This document shows, piece by piece, positions 1-7,832 of a stretch of DNA of 13,246 nucleotides. Below the pieces are notes generated by a model. It saw only the letters and a list, made by a program, of their open reading frames with translations, ran no database searches and was not told the origin of the DNA. Every line of letters starts with the position of its first letter. Position 1 is the first letter of the stretch. This stretch comes from DASXMX01 sp036794395. Lineage in GTDB: Bacteria; Planctomycetota; Phycisphaerae; Tepidisphaerales; Tepidisphaeraceae. Where the stretch lies: assembly GCA_036794395.1 (NCBI GenBank), contig DAIRGS010000193.1, forward strand, positions 1 through 13,246, given 5' to 3'. The position numbers and the translations under genes are program-made.

Positions 1-1
1 T

Positions 2-42
2 CATGGGCTGGAAGCCCCATGCCACGAAGCGCGGAATCGCGC
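2..42. repeat. Pair of short hairpins downstream of the hydrolase gene
   Basis: Positions 2-21 form an imperfect palindrome: GGGCT (5-9) pairs with AGCCC (13-17) around a GGA loop, and the outer CAT/ATG pair closes it with one bulged C. Positions 29-33 and 38-42 form a second 5-bp stem (GCGCG/CGCGC) with a GAAT loop. The hairpins lie 34-74 nt beyond the stop of the minus-strand gene ending at 76. No U-run follows on either strand, so this is not a canonical intrinsic terminator. The first palindrome resembles a dispersed GGGCTTCCAGCCC-type repeat that I recall from planctomycete and verrucomicrobial genomes. It may still protect the 3' end of the operon mRNA. Confidence 0.45.
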
Positions 43-75
43 ACGGTCATTTAGCTTCTCGATATGCGTCCCGCA

Positions 76-2907
76 TTAATTTCTCGCTGCTCGCGACGAG
101 TGAGACGTAACAAACTCGACGATCGATTTCACATCACGCTGATTGGATAGAAAGTGACCAGCGCCGGGACGGAGGACAATTGTAATTTCTCCGCCGGCTT
201 CCTTGTAGCGTTTTTCTACGGTTCGGGTTTGGGATTCGAGCCAGGGGTCGGATTCGCCGCATTCGTGGAGCAGGGCAATGTGTGCCTTTGCCAACCCATC
301 GAGATGCTCGATCGGGGCCGATTTGGCCATCAGGCTTTTGATCGCGGGGTTCTCGGCAACGATGCACGATACTTTTGACGGGTTCTCGATCGCCCAGGCG
401 TAGGCTTCGCCGGCGCCGGCGCCGGTACCTTCCATGACTGGAGTGGTGGAGAATCCGTTTTCCGTCATGACCTTATAAATGGCGTCCCATTGTTCTTTTA
501 GCGGGCCGGCCTGCGCCGTAATGGGTGCAATGACAATGTGATAGCCTTTGGCAAGCAGGGCCTGATCCACCAGGGCTTCGCGGTTGAGGTTGTTGCCGCG
601 GAAGACCCAGGGTTTACCGGCGGCAGGGGTGTGAGGAACAATGATGGCCATTCCGCCGATGCCCCAGGTGCTTCCGGTGCGGGCATCGTAGCGTTCGTAG
701 CATTCGTCGAAGCCGGGACCGCGGGCGGTGGCGAAGGTGTGTTCTTCGGCCAGCGGGATATACGAGTTTTCGAGGGTGTAGTAATAGCTCTTGGCGAAGT
801 TGTCGTCGACGAACGCCGGTCGAGGGCCGGCAGGCGCTTCGGGCTTCAGGTGCGAAACAATCCAATCAGCCACTAGCTTGGGGTTCTTAATGCTGTGTGG
901 GTGATGGGCGGTGCCTTCTTTGATGACCATCGTGATGCGTCCGCCCAGTGCGAGGTAGCTTTGCTCGATGGCGAGGCTGTGGCGTTGAAGAAGAAAATCC
1001 TCGGTGCCGCACACATTCAGTAGGGGCACATCCCGGCCGGCCAGTTCGCCCAGGTTGGCGAAAGTCTCCGCGTGAATGGCTGGATTGTCGGCGTAGATGC
1101 AGGAGACTTTGTCGGGATTGGCGGTGGACCAGTCGTATTCATTGACGCCGCCTTTGCTCATGCCGATGAAGGCGGGCTTTTTAGATAGGCCGTGCTTTTC
1201 GGTGAGGTAGTCGTACCAGGCATCCCAGGTTTTGCTTGGATCGGGGCTGACAAAGCAGATGTGGAACCCGCGACGGAGCAGCTCGACTTCGGTCTGCGGC
1301 TCGTGGTCCCAGTAGCAACCCTGCCAGCTCCATGGGTTGCCCGGCGCGGGGTTCTTCGGGACGACGACAATGCATCGGCGCGTACCGGGCGCGGGGTTGC
1401 CGACGGCAAAGCGCTCGTTGGCCGGGCGTTTGTAGGGTTTCAGCGCGAAGGTGTTCTCGTCCATCACATAGTCGTAGCGGTCGAAGCCGTCATGCCAACT
1501 GGTTTTCTCGCCTTCGAACGGAACATAGGCGATTGCTGGAGGGGTAGCAGTTTTGGCGGCTTCGACCAAAGCTGAAGCCGCGTCGGACTTAAGGCCCACG
1601 CTGTTGACGGTGATGACTTCGTAGCTGTGCTTTTCGCCAGGCTTGGCGGAGCGATCGATGAACTTCATCTCCGGCATGGGCTGGGCAGGCGTGTCGTGAT
1701 AAGTCATCGACTGATAGAGCGGACGGCCGTATTTTCCGACCGGCGTGGTGGGGACCGAGCCCAGTTCCTTTCCGTCCCGCATCACGATGAAATTCCGGAT
1801 GCCGCTTTCGAAATCGGCATCTGCGCTCCATCGGACTTCAGCGCCTCGGTCGGTATCGGCGATCTTGATGTCGTACGGTGCAGGCGGCGGCGTTTTGTCG
1901 CCGACCGCGCCGGTCTTGGTGTATTCGAGCCATGCTTTGGCGACGGTGGCATTCGGAAGCCAGACCGCGACTTTTGGATCGCCCTGAAACTTGTCGGCAG
2001 GTTGCACGACGATGTCCATCAGCCCCGCAAGCCACGCGTCCTTCGTATCGATCGTTCGGAGCTTTTGATCGGTGCTTCCCTTTTCAGGCAAGCGCAGGGC
2101 CAGGCACGCATCAATATACGGGATGGCCAGATACCGGCTGTCACCACACTCATGACCCGTGCGCGGGTCCGGCGCAAAGCCAATCGGCGCGCCGTGCGCG
2201 CGGTATTCCTGAAAGGTGGCGAGCGTGCCGTAGAAGGGCCCGCGACCCATTTCCTTCGCTCCGGGATTGCACATCATTGGGATCTGATAGAGCGCCTCGG
2301 GAACCTGCGGCTGAGGAAACTCGGGCTTGCTGCGAAACATGGCGGCCGATCCCGAGCGAAGCCACGCAACCGCAACGCGATCGGGATGGAGGCAGGCCAT
2401 CACATCCGCCCATATGCCGCCGCCCGAGTGGCCCCAGAGCGCCCAGGGCACGGTGTTCAGCTCAGGGTGGCCGGTCTTTCCCGCGAATTCGGAGATGGCT
2501 TTGAGGAAGGTTTTTTCCGAGCCATGACGGGGATCGAACCAGGCCTCGGAGCCACCGGGGCTTAGATCGATCTTTTCGTTCTGAACATGGTAGGAGGGAC
2601 CGAGCAGGGCGCAATCCCATTTTTTGGCCAGTGCCTGCCATTGAAGATCATACGCGGCTGTCGATCCTTCGATCGATGCGGTGGTGCCGGCGCCGTGCTG
2701 GTGAACGATGATGCCGCGGAACGTTTTGACGTTATCGGGGAACCACATCGTGTACGTGACGGAAGTCTGCAATTCATCGGGCTTGGTGGAAGCGGGGTAA
2801 TCGATCTTCATGTATTGCCCGCCCGAGCCCCGCGCTGGGGAGTCGAAGGCAATCATCAGTAGAGCGATCAGTGCGGTTGCAGCGAATCGGGATAGCTTGG
2901 GTCGCAT
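76..2907 (-). CDS. Secreted multidomain alpha/beta-hydrolase (three hydrolase modules with an FnIII-like domain)
   Basis: A 943-residue exported protein, probably an esterase or deacylase acting outside the cytoplasm; the substrate is unknown. Residues 1 to about 27 form a signal peptide (basic start, then a hydrophobic stretch). Module 1 (about 30-300) has the nucleophile elbow GHSGG with Ser161 and a candidate catalytic His252. Residues 340-450 look like a fibronectin type III domain. Module 2 (about 480-690) has GMSKG with Ser584, Asp637 and His668/669. Module 3 (about 700-940) is a diverged copy of module 2: they align without gaps around the elbow and share KVSCI and NPAI, but module 3 has Gly829 where Ser584 should be, while Asp887 and His918 remain. 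The start is ATG with GAGG a few bases upstream (cccGAGGccaacATG). It is the last gene of the minus-strand cluster, 83 nt after the GH71/99 gene. The fold and export are well supported; the activity is not known. Confidence 0.9.
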   Translation of the reverse strand: MRPKLSRFAATALIALLMIAFDSPARGSGGQYMKIDYPASTKPDELQTSVTYTMWFPDNVKTFRGIIVHQHGAGTTASIEGSTAAYDLQWQALAKKWDCALLGPSYHVQNEKIDLSPGGSEAWFDPRHGSEKTFLKAISEFAGKTGHPELNTVPWALWGHSGGGIWADVMACLHPDRVAVAWLRSGSAAMFRSKPEFPQPQVPEALYQIPMMCNPGAKEMGRGPFYGTLATFQEYRAHGAPIGFAPDPRTGHECGDSRYLAIPYIDACLALRLPEKGSTDQKLRTIDTKDAWLAGLMDIVVQPADKFQGDPKVAVWLPNATVAKAWLEYTKTGAVGDKTPPPAPYDIKIADTDRGAEVRWSADADFESGIRNFIVMRDGKELGSVPTTPVGKYGRPLYQSMTYHDTPAQPMPEMKFIDRSAKPGEKHSYEVITVNSVGLKSDAASALVEAAKTATPPAIAYVPFEGEKTSWHDGFDRYDYVMDENTFALKPYKRPANERFAVGNPAPGTRRCIVVVPKNPAPGNPWSWQGCYWDHEPQTEVELLRRGFHICFVSPDPSKTWDAWYDYLTEKHGLSKKPAFIGMSKGGVNEYDWSTANPDKVSCIYADNPAIHAETFANLGELAGRDVPLLNVCGTEDFLLQRHSLAIEQSYLALGGRITMVIKEGTAHHPHSIKNPKLVADWIVSHLKPEAPAGPRPAFVDDNFAKSYYYTLENSYIPLAEEHTFATARGPGFDECYERYDARTGSTWGIGGMAIIVPHTPAAGKPWVFRGNNLNREALVDQALLAKGYHIVIAPITAQAGPLKEQWDAIYKVMTENGFSTTPVMEGTGAGAGEAYAWAIENPSKVSCIVAENPAIKSLMAKSAPIEHLDGLAKAHIALLHECGESDPWLESQTRTVEKRYKEAGGEITIVLRPGAGHFLSNQRDVKSIVEFVTSHSSRAARN

Positions 2908-2948
2908 GTTGGCCTCGGGTTATGGATTTCAGTGATTTGTAGCTCATC

Positions 2949-2964
2949 GCCCCACAAGAGGGGC
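2949..2964. other. Short GC hairpin in the gap between the GH71/99 and hydrolase genes
   Basis: GCCCC (2949-2953) and GGGGC (2960-2964) form a 5-bp stem with a 6-nt loop, in the 83-nt gap between the stop of the GH71/99 gene and the start of the last hydrolase gene. No U-run follows on the minus strand, so it is probably not a terminator; a role in mRNA processing or none at all is equally possible. Confidence 0.25.
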
Positions 2965-2990
2965 CGCTAAACCGTGGTCAATATTCAGTG

Positions 2991-4322
2991 TTAATTCTTC
3001 GTTGGCGCGGTTAGATCCGTGGGAATTTCTTTAGATAATGGCGTTTCACCACGAATCATCTTCGTGGCCGCGCCGGTCAACTTGAGATAATAATCCGTTG
3101 GCAGTCCTTCATAGGTTACAAAGTGCTGGCCCACGGGAAACTGATCGGAGACTTTGTAGATGGCGGTGCCTTCATCGACTTCGTCGAACATGCCCACGAA
3201 AACCGTTTTGATGCCCAGCTCGCGGAAGATTGCGAATTGCCGCCAGTAAAACTCTCCCTTCCGGCGGGCGATGGTGGTGGCTCCGGCGGGTTTGCGCTGG
3301 AGGTTATCCCACGAGAAGCCGGGGAAGGCAGTGGGCATGTAGCCGATGTTGAGGGATTGGAGTTCTTTGACGTCGCCTTCCCAAACCGTTTTGCGCTGCC
3401 GATCCATCCCTGCATCGTCGCGATATCGCCCCGCGTCCCAGGGGCTGATGGAATCGAATGATCGGTAGATCTTCGACCATTCAGGATCAGTGAGCGATGC
3501 GCCTTTGAGCGTTCGCCACGAAGGATCGATTCCGCCAATCAGATAGACGCCGCCATACTTGGGGTCTTGCTTGAAGAACTTGATGAGCTCTTCGCCCTGG
3601 GCGGGAGTCCAGGGCCGGTCCTTGAAGCCCAGGCCCCAGAGCAGGACGACGGGCTTGCCCTGATGGTGCAGGTAGCGCGAATCCTCGCGAACCTTCACCT
3701 GATCGCAGAGGAATTTCCAATCGTTGATCACCATCGCGGTGGAGGCATTCCGGCCGGTCGACAGGTCGAGCATCATCGCCCACACCCGGCCTTCACGATG
3801 CGCGCCCTCACGGACATTGGCCAGAACTTTGTTTACGTGTTTCGAGCGGTTTGAACTGGCCGCCTCGCCAATAAACCGGCTCAAGAAAACGCCGTCGATA
3901 CCGTATTCCCGCATCCACTTAAAATGAACGAGAACCGGGCCTTTGAGATTGGCCGAGTAGAGCTTGGCGGGCGAGCCATCGGGCATTTTCAAGCCCGGGA
4001 CTTCAGTGAGATCAGCCGGGTCATACTCGCTGACATCGGGCCACAGATCGACGACGAAGCGACCGTTGGGCTGACCCAAATTCTGCCCCCAATGCGTCCA
4101 GCCGAAGCCGGCCTTGTCGCCAGGGGTGTTGTGCCAGCCCTGATAGCCGCAGAGAACCTTGCCGTCGAGCGTGGTGGCGTCGATGTCGTTTCGCGTGGGC
4201 CCGTCGTAAGGTTTGAGCCAGGGTTGATCGTCGGCGGGGGGATCGGCGGCCAATGAGCGCCCATTTGCAAGCAGCGGTAGGGCCAAGGCGCTAATAATCG
4301 CGTAAAGGAATCTTCGTCTCAC
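2991..4322 (-). CDS. Secreted glycoside hydrolase, GH71/GH99-like
   Basis: A 443-residue protein with a signal peptide (RRR, a hydrophobic core at 6-20, cleavage near AA-DP at 25-27). The body matches GH71/99-like TIM-barrel hydrolases, often annotated as xylosidase/arabinosidase in this kind of genome. Landmarks are CGYQGWH (58-64), FLSRF (146-150), AMMLD (182-186), GGIDPSW (263-269), FPGFSWDN (333-340) and FDEVDEGT (379-386). The last resembles the E-x-x-E-G-T motif that carries the catalytic acids of GH99 endo-mannosidases, making Glu381 and Glu384 candidates. The true substrate could differ from mannan. The start is GTG (4320-4322); no in-frame ATG lies near the signal peptide. The Shine-Dalgarno is weak, and the purine-rich leader comes from the adjacent REP-like repeat. 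The gene lies 151 nt after the TIM-barrel gene and 83 nt before the multidomain hydrolase, in the same direction, so co-transcription is likely. Confidence 0.88.
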   Translation of the reverse strand: MRRRFLYAIISALALPLLANGRSLAADPPADDQPWLKPYDGPTRNDIDATTLDGKVLCGYQGWHNTPGDKAGFGWTHWGQNLGQPNGRFVVDLWPDVSEYDPADLTEVPGLKMPDGSPAKLYSANLKGPVLVHFKWMREYGIDGVFLSRFIGEAASSNRSKHVNKVLANVREGAHREGRVWAMMLDLSTGRNASTAMVINDWKFLCDQVKVREDSRYLHHQGKPVVLLWGLGFKDRPWTPAQGEELIKFFKQDPKYGGVYLIGGIDPSWRTLKGASLTDPEWSKIYRSFDSISPWDAGRYRDDAGMDRQRKTVWEGDVKELQSLNIGYMPTAFPGFSWDNLQRKPAGATTIARRKGEFYWRQFAIFRELGIKTVFVGMFDEVDEGTAIYKVSDQFPVGQHFVTYEGLPTDYYLKLTGAATKMIRGETPLSKEIPTDLTAPTKN

Positions 4323-4336
4323 GGATGGTCTCTCTT

Positions 4337-4452
4337 TCCCCTCTCCCTCCTGGAGAGGGCAGGGCGAGGGCGAATGCCGAGTTGCTTGAACGAGCCAGTC
4401 AAAGTCTGCTGCAACTTCCCCTCACCCCATCCCTCTCCCGGAGGGAAAGGGG
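4337..4452. repeat. Inverted pair of REP-like palindromes (BIME-like)
   Basis: Two GC-rich palindromic units face each other. The left unit (4337-4370) has a perfect 8-bp stem, CCCTCTCC (4339-4346) with GGAGAGGG (4352-4359), followed by CAGGGCGAGGG. The right unit (4419-4452) starts CCCTCACCCCAT and folds CCCTCTCCC (4431-4439) onto GGGAAAGGG (4443-4451) with one mismatch. The reverse complement of the left unit matches the right unit along nearly its whole length, with about 48 bp between them. This is the layout of a bacterial interspersed mosaic element. It fills most of the gap between the TIM-barrel and GH71/99 genes, where it could cause partial termination or protect mRNA ends. Confidence 0.75.
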
Positions 4453-4473
4453 GCAAGAGGGCCGTCCCTGCCA

Positions 4474-5370
4474 TTATTTCATGTTCGCTTTCAATCGTTC
4501 AATGGTCCAATCCGCGACCTTCTCATAGTCGATCGGCTGATACTTCCCGCTATATTGGGACACCATATACCTACCCTTGAACCCGGCGGCTTCGCACATC
4601 TGGATGCACTTGTCCAGATCGAACGACGTGTGCTCCAACTTTGAATTAAACTCATCGGTTTTGGCTGAAATGATGTAGGCGTAGGGGATGATCTTCTCGA
4701 GCGACGCGAACATCGTCTTGTGCGGGTAGTTGCCGAAATCGGGCTCGGTGTAGATGTTGTCGCCAACTTCCTTCACGACCCGCACATGGACATCGGCGTT
4801 CATTTCCAGGCCGAAGTGGTTGGCGGTGATAACGACGATGTTTTTGCCCTTGGCGTAAGCGGCTACTTCTTTCAGCGATTTGATGCTGTTCTCGACGACC
4901 CCTTTGGGCTTGCCGGGATTGACGCGAACGCATTCGGTGCCGAGGAACGCGCATGCGTCGATCCATTGCTTGACCGTGTTTACACTCTCAAGCCGCTCGG
5001 ATTCCTTGGCTGCCGCCAGGTCGTAGGGAAAATCAAACTGCACATCGATCAACTTTGAGCCGGCCGCTTTGATGCTATTGCGCACTTTGGTGAGATAAGG
5101 CATTTCGATCGATTCGAAATGGTTACTCCAAAACTCGATCTGCCGGATGCCAAAACGCTCGCGATAATACTTGGCCACGTCCGGCAGCGTCAGCTCATTG
5201 GGGATGGTCGCCATCTCTTTGGGCTTGGTCTGCTTGAAGCGATATCGCATGATCAACGTGCCCATCGCGATGCGATCCATTTTGTCCGGTACCGGCTGCG
5301 CAAAAGTGGGACCAACCCAGACGGTAAGAGCCAATCCCGCTGTATTGAAGATGAATGCTCTGCGGTTCAT
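4474..5370 (-). CDS. Exported TIM-barrel sugar phosphate isomerase/epimerase-like protein
   Basis: A 298-residue protein of the xylose-isomerase-like TIM-barrel superfamily. The N-terminus NRRAFIF followed by a hydrophobic stretch and AQP at 24-26 resembles a Tat or Sec signal peptide; many planctomycete homologues are exported. Barrel strands are visible at IEFW (78-81), DVQFDF (109-114), CVRVNPG (147-153), VVITANHFG (179-187), PDFGN (210-214) and ISAKTDEF (234-241). Three of the four metal ligands of the D-tagatose-3-epimerase type appear changed: Ala183 where Glu is usual, Lys237 where His is usual and Gln272 where Glu is usual; Asp211 is kept. The PDFGN...SAK pattern is typical of a subgroup, so Lys may be normal there. 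The reaction is therefore uncertain: epimerase, lyase acting on keto-glycosides, or non-enzymatic. The ATG start has AAAGGA (5380-5385) 9 nt upstream. It follows the quinoprotein by 50 nt. Confidence 0.88.
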   Translation of the reverse strand: MNRRAFIFNTAGLALTVWVGPTFAQPVPDKMDRIAMGTLIMRYRFKQTKPKEMATIPNELTLPDVAKYYRERFGIRQIEFWSNHFESIEMPYLTKVRNSIKAAGSKLIDVQFDFPYDLAAAKESERLESVNTVKQWIDACAFLGTECVRVNPGKPKGVVENSIKSLKEVAAYAKGKNIVVITANHFGLEMNADVHVRVVKEVGDNIYTEPDFGNYPHKTMFASLEKIIPYAYIISAKTDEFNSKLEHTSFDLDKCIQMCEAAGFKGRYMVSQYSGKYQPIDYEKVADWTIERLKANMK

Positions 5371-5420
5371 GGAATCCCATCCTTTAAGGCCGCGTGCATC
5401 GGCCCGGTTTGCGAAGAGTC

Positions 5421-7799
5421 CTATTTTGATTGCGGCAATGCGTAAACTATATACCCCGGCTGAAGTGGCGATCGGTTCAAGCCAGCCACCACCTCCGCCA
5501 TCGAACAGACAATCAGAAACTGCCGTCCGCCCGCCTCATACATCGCGGGCAATCCTTCAGGATTGCGCGGCAACTGCGTGCTCCAGAGCATTTTGCCATC
5601 ATCGGTGTCGTAAGCGTAAAGCTTGGCATCCTTGCAGGTGGCGAAAAGCAGGCCGGTGGATGTGACGATCATCCCCTTGCGCTGAGAGCCATTGGGCACT
5701 CCCGTATCGTGAATGCCTCGGGCGAGAAGGGTGGGGTCTTCACCCAGTGCGCGATGCCATTTGATCGTGCCGGTGTTGAGGTCGTAACAGGTGATGGTCG
5801 ACCACGGCGGGCTCAATAGATTCGGGAATTCCAGCCCATACCCCGTGGTGTAGTTGTTCTTCGGACGGGTGACCCCGGCAGGATATTCGCGCATGCCGTT
5901 GGGCGCGCCAAAGCCCCTGCCGCCCGCCGGGGCGGAAGTCGGCGCGCCACCCGAAGCCACTACCGGCCCGCGCCGCGAACCCTCTGCGCCATTCGCTGCA
6001 TCGTCTATCGCAGCGCCGCCTCTTCGAGCCCCAAGTCCAGCGCCGCCACCGCCATTGCCTCCCCGTCGTGCGCCCCGCCCGCCACGCGCTCCCGAGTTTC
6101 CGCCGAGGTACGCATAAAGATCGTTGAGGATTCCCTCGTCGATATGGGGGAATCCAGGCATTTGCCCTTTGCCCACGCCAATGATCGTTTTGAAAGCATC
6201 GATCGTAACGTGATCGCCAATGTTCAGCAGGGGCGGGAATGACGCAACGCCCGCACGCTCGGCCCCATGGCATGCCTGGCAGTACGTTACATACGCTTCT
6301 TTAGCGCGGGTCATGCGGTCGGCGGTCAAGGGCACGCCGCCGCCTTTAACCTCGATATTCAGCCGAAGAACCGAGGGATATTCCTGCGAGGCGACGAACA
6401 CGATGCCGTGATCCGGATCGGCAGCCGAGTCGCCAAAATTCGCTCCGCCGGTGGTGCCCGGCATGGAAATGGTTTCGTATTGGTCGGAAAGCGGTTGAAA
6501 CAATCCGGTCTTTGCCGCGGCAATTCGCTTTTTCCACCGTGCCTGCTGCTCGGGAGTGAAGTAAGGATTGACGTCATCGGGCGTGACGATCTGCCGGGCG
6601 AATGGAGGAGGCACCATCGGAAATGGCTGGGTGGGCCACGAGTGTTCTTCGGGCATTGTACTTGGCGGAACCGCGCGCTCTTCGATCGGCCAGATCGGTT
6701 CACCGGTCAGACGATTCAGGACATATAAAAAGCCCTGCTTACTGGGCATCGCCACTGCTTCAACCATCTTGCCATCGTGTTTGATCGTGATCAGTTGTGC
6801 GGCAATGCACGCGTCGTAGTCCCACAAATCGTGATGAACGCATTGAAAGTGCCACAGGCGCTTTCCAGTACGGGCATCGAGGGCCAGTATGCAATCGCCG
6901 AAAAGACCCGTGCCGGTGCGGTCGGCGCCGTAGTAGTCGTAAGTAGGTGCGCCAAGCGGAAAGAAGACGATCCCGTTTTTGGTATCGACGGTGATTTCGC
7001 CCCATGTGTTGACGCCGCCAATGTATTTGTAGGCGTCTTTGGGCCAGGTGTCGTAACCAAATTCGCCGGGCAGCGGGATCGTGTGGAAGACCCATGCGAG
7101 TTTGCCCGTCACGACGTCATAAGCGCGGACGTGGCCCGGGGCGGAAAAGAGATTCTCTCCGGGCGAAGAGCCAAGGAAGATCAGGTTCTCAAAGATCTGC
7201 CCGGGCGTCGTCGATTGAATGCGGCCGATGCTTGCCGGGTCACGGGCGAGGCCTTCGCGCAGATTGGTTGAGCCATGATCGCCAAAGCTCAGGATCGATT
7301 TGCCGGTTGTGGCATCAATCGCCTGAAGCGTGTTGTTCATGCAGAAGATCAACCGGCGGTCTTTGCGGTCCTTGCTTTCCCAATAGTTGATCCCGCGTTT
7401 GATGATCCCATTCAAGTTGGCGTGGATCCAGATTTCTCTCCCGGTCGCGGCGTCAAGCGCGGTGAGGGAATTGTCGCTGCCCAGGAGATACATAACCCCG
7501 TCAATCACAATGGGATTGAACATGGAAGCGGTGCCGTTGCTTGCCGGGTAGTTCCACGCAACTTGAAGCTGATTGACGTTGGACTTGGTGATCTGTTTGA
7601 GGTCGACGTACTTGGATTGATCGGGGTCGCCGCCGTACTGGTACCACGCTTTATGGCGGAGGGCGTCGGAATTGGGCGCAGGCAGTTCGGTGGTAACGGG
7701 CTTCTGCTGCTGCGCGACCAGCGCGCACGTCAGGCACGCGCCTATGGCCAACCCCACTCGAAGCGGGCGAGCGAGGAATCGATTCAGTGCGAATTTCAT
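5421..7799 (-). CDS. Periplasmic PQQ-dependent dehydrogenase with internal cytochrome c domain
   Basis: A 792-residue quinoprotein, most like glucose-dehydrogenase-type enzymes, which oxidise sugars or alcohols in the periplasm using PQQ and Ca2+. A signal peptide covers about residues 1-31. Propeller repeats of the form D-x-x-T/D-G-x-x-x-W/L end at 124, 170, 236, 316, 370, 681 and 739; the HHDLWDYD segment lies at 322-329. A class I cytochrome c domain is inserted between blades at about 490-566: the heme site is CQACH (Cys507, Cys510, His511) and Met547 in GQMPGF is the likely axial ligand. A Gly/Arg/Ala-rich linker (567-641) then leads to the last blades. Electrons would pass from PQQH2 to the heme. 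I chose the ATG at 7797-7799; an in-frame TTG at 7811 adds only four residues, and neither start has a clear Shine-Dalgarno. It lies 33 nt after the DUF1080/FG-GAP gene. No PQQ synthesis genes are in the window. Confidence 0.93.
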   Translation of the reverse strand: MKFALNRFLARPLRVGLAIGACLTCALVAQQQKPVTTELPAPNSDALRHKAWYQYGGDPDQSKYVDLKQITKSNVNQLQVAWNYPASNGTASMFNPIVIDGVMYLLGSDNSLTALDAATGREIWIHANLNGIIKRGINYWESKDRKDRRLIFCMNNTLQAIDATTGKSILSFGDHGSTNLREGLARDPASIGRIQSTTPGQIFENLIFLGSSPGENLFSAPGHVRAYDVVTGKLAWVFHTIPLPGEFGYDTWPKDAYKYIGGVNTWGEITVDTKNGIVFFPLGAPTYDYYGADRTGTGLFGDCILALDARTGKRLWHFQCVHHDLWDYDACIAAQLITIKHDGKMVEAVAMPSKQGFLYVLNRLTGEPIWPIEERAVPPSTMPEEHSWPTQPFPMVPPPFARQIVTPDDVNPYFTPEQQARWKKRIAAAKTGLFQPLSDQYETISMPGTTGGANFGDSAADPDHGIVFVASQEYPSVLRLNIEVKGGGVPLTADRMTRAKEAYVTYCQACHGAERAGVASFPPLLNIGDHVTIDAFKTIIGVGKGQMPGFPHIDEGILNDLYAYLGGNSGARGGRGARRGGNGGGGAGLGARRGGAAIDDAANGAEGSRRGPVVASGGAPTSAPAGGRGFGAPNGMREYPAGVTRPKNNYTTGYGLEFPNLLSPPWSTITCYDLNTGTIKWHRALGEDPTLLARGIHDTGVPNGSQRKGMIVTSTGLLFATCKDAKLYAYDTDDGKMLWSTQLPRNPEGLPAMYEAGGRQFLIVCSMAEVVAGLNRSPLQPGYIVYALPQSK

Positions 7800-7832
7800 A
7801 GGTGCTGGCAAAATGATGAGCGAAGCGCGCGA

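Noticed and set aside
1627..2565. 312-codon open frame on the plus strand opposite the multidomain hydrolase
   Set aside because: It lies wholly antisense to a well-supported gene, shows no domain or signal, and is a common by-product of GC-rich codon use.
4325..4580. Short plus-strand open frames across the REP-like pair
   Set aside because: They translate the repeat itself (LPPGEG, LSRRERG strings) and then run antisense into the TIM-barrel gene.
7797..7811. TTG start for the quinoprotein at 7811
   Set aside because: It adds four residues without a Shine-Dalgarno; the ATG at 7799 begins a normal signal peptide.
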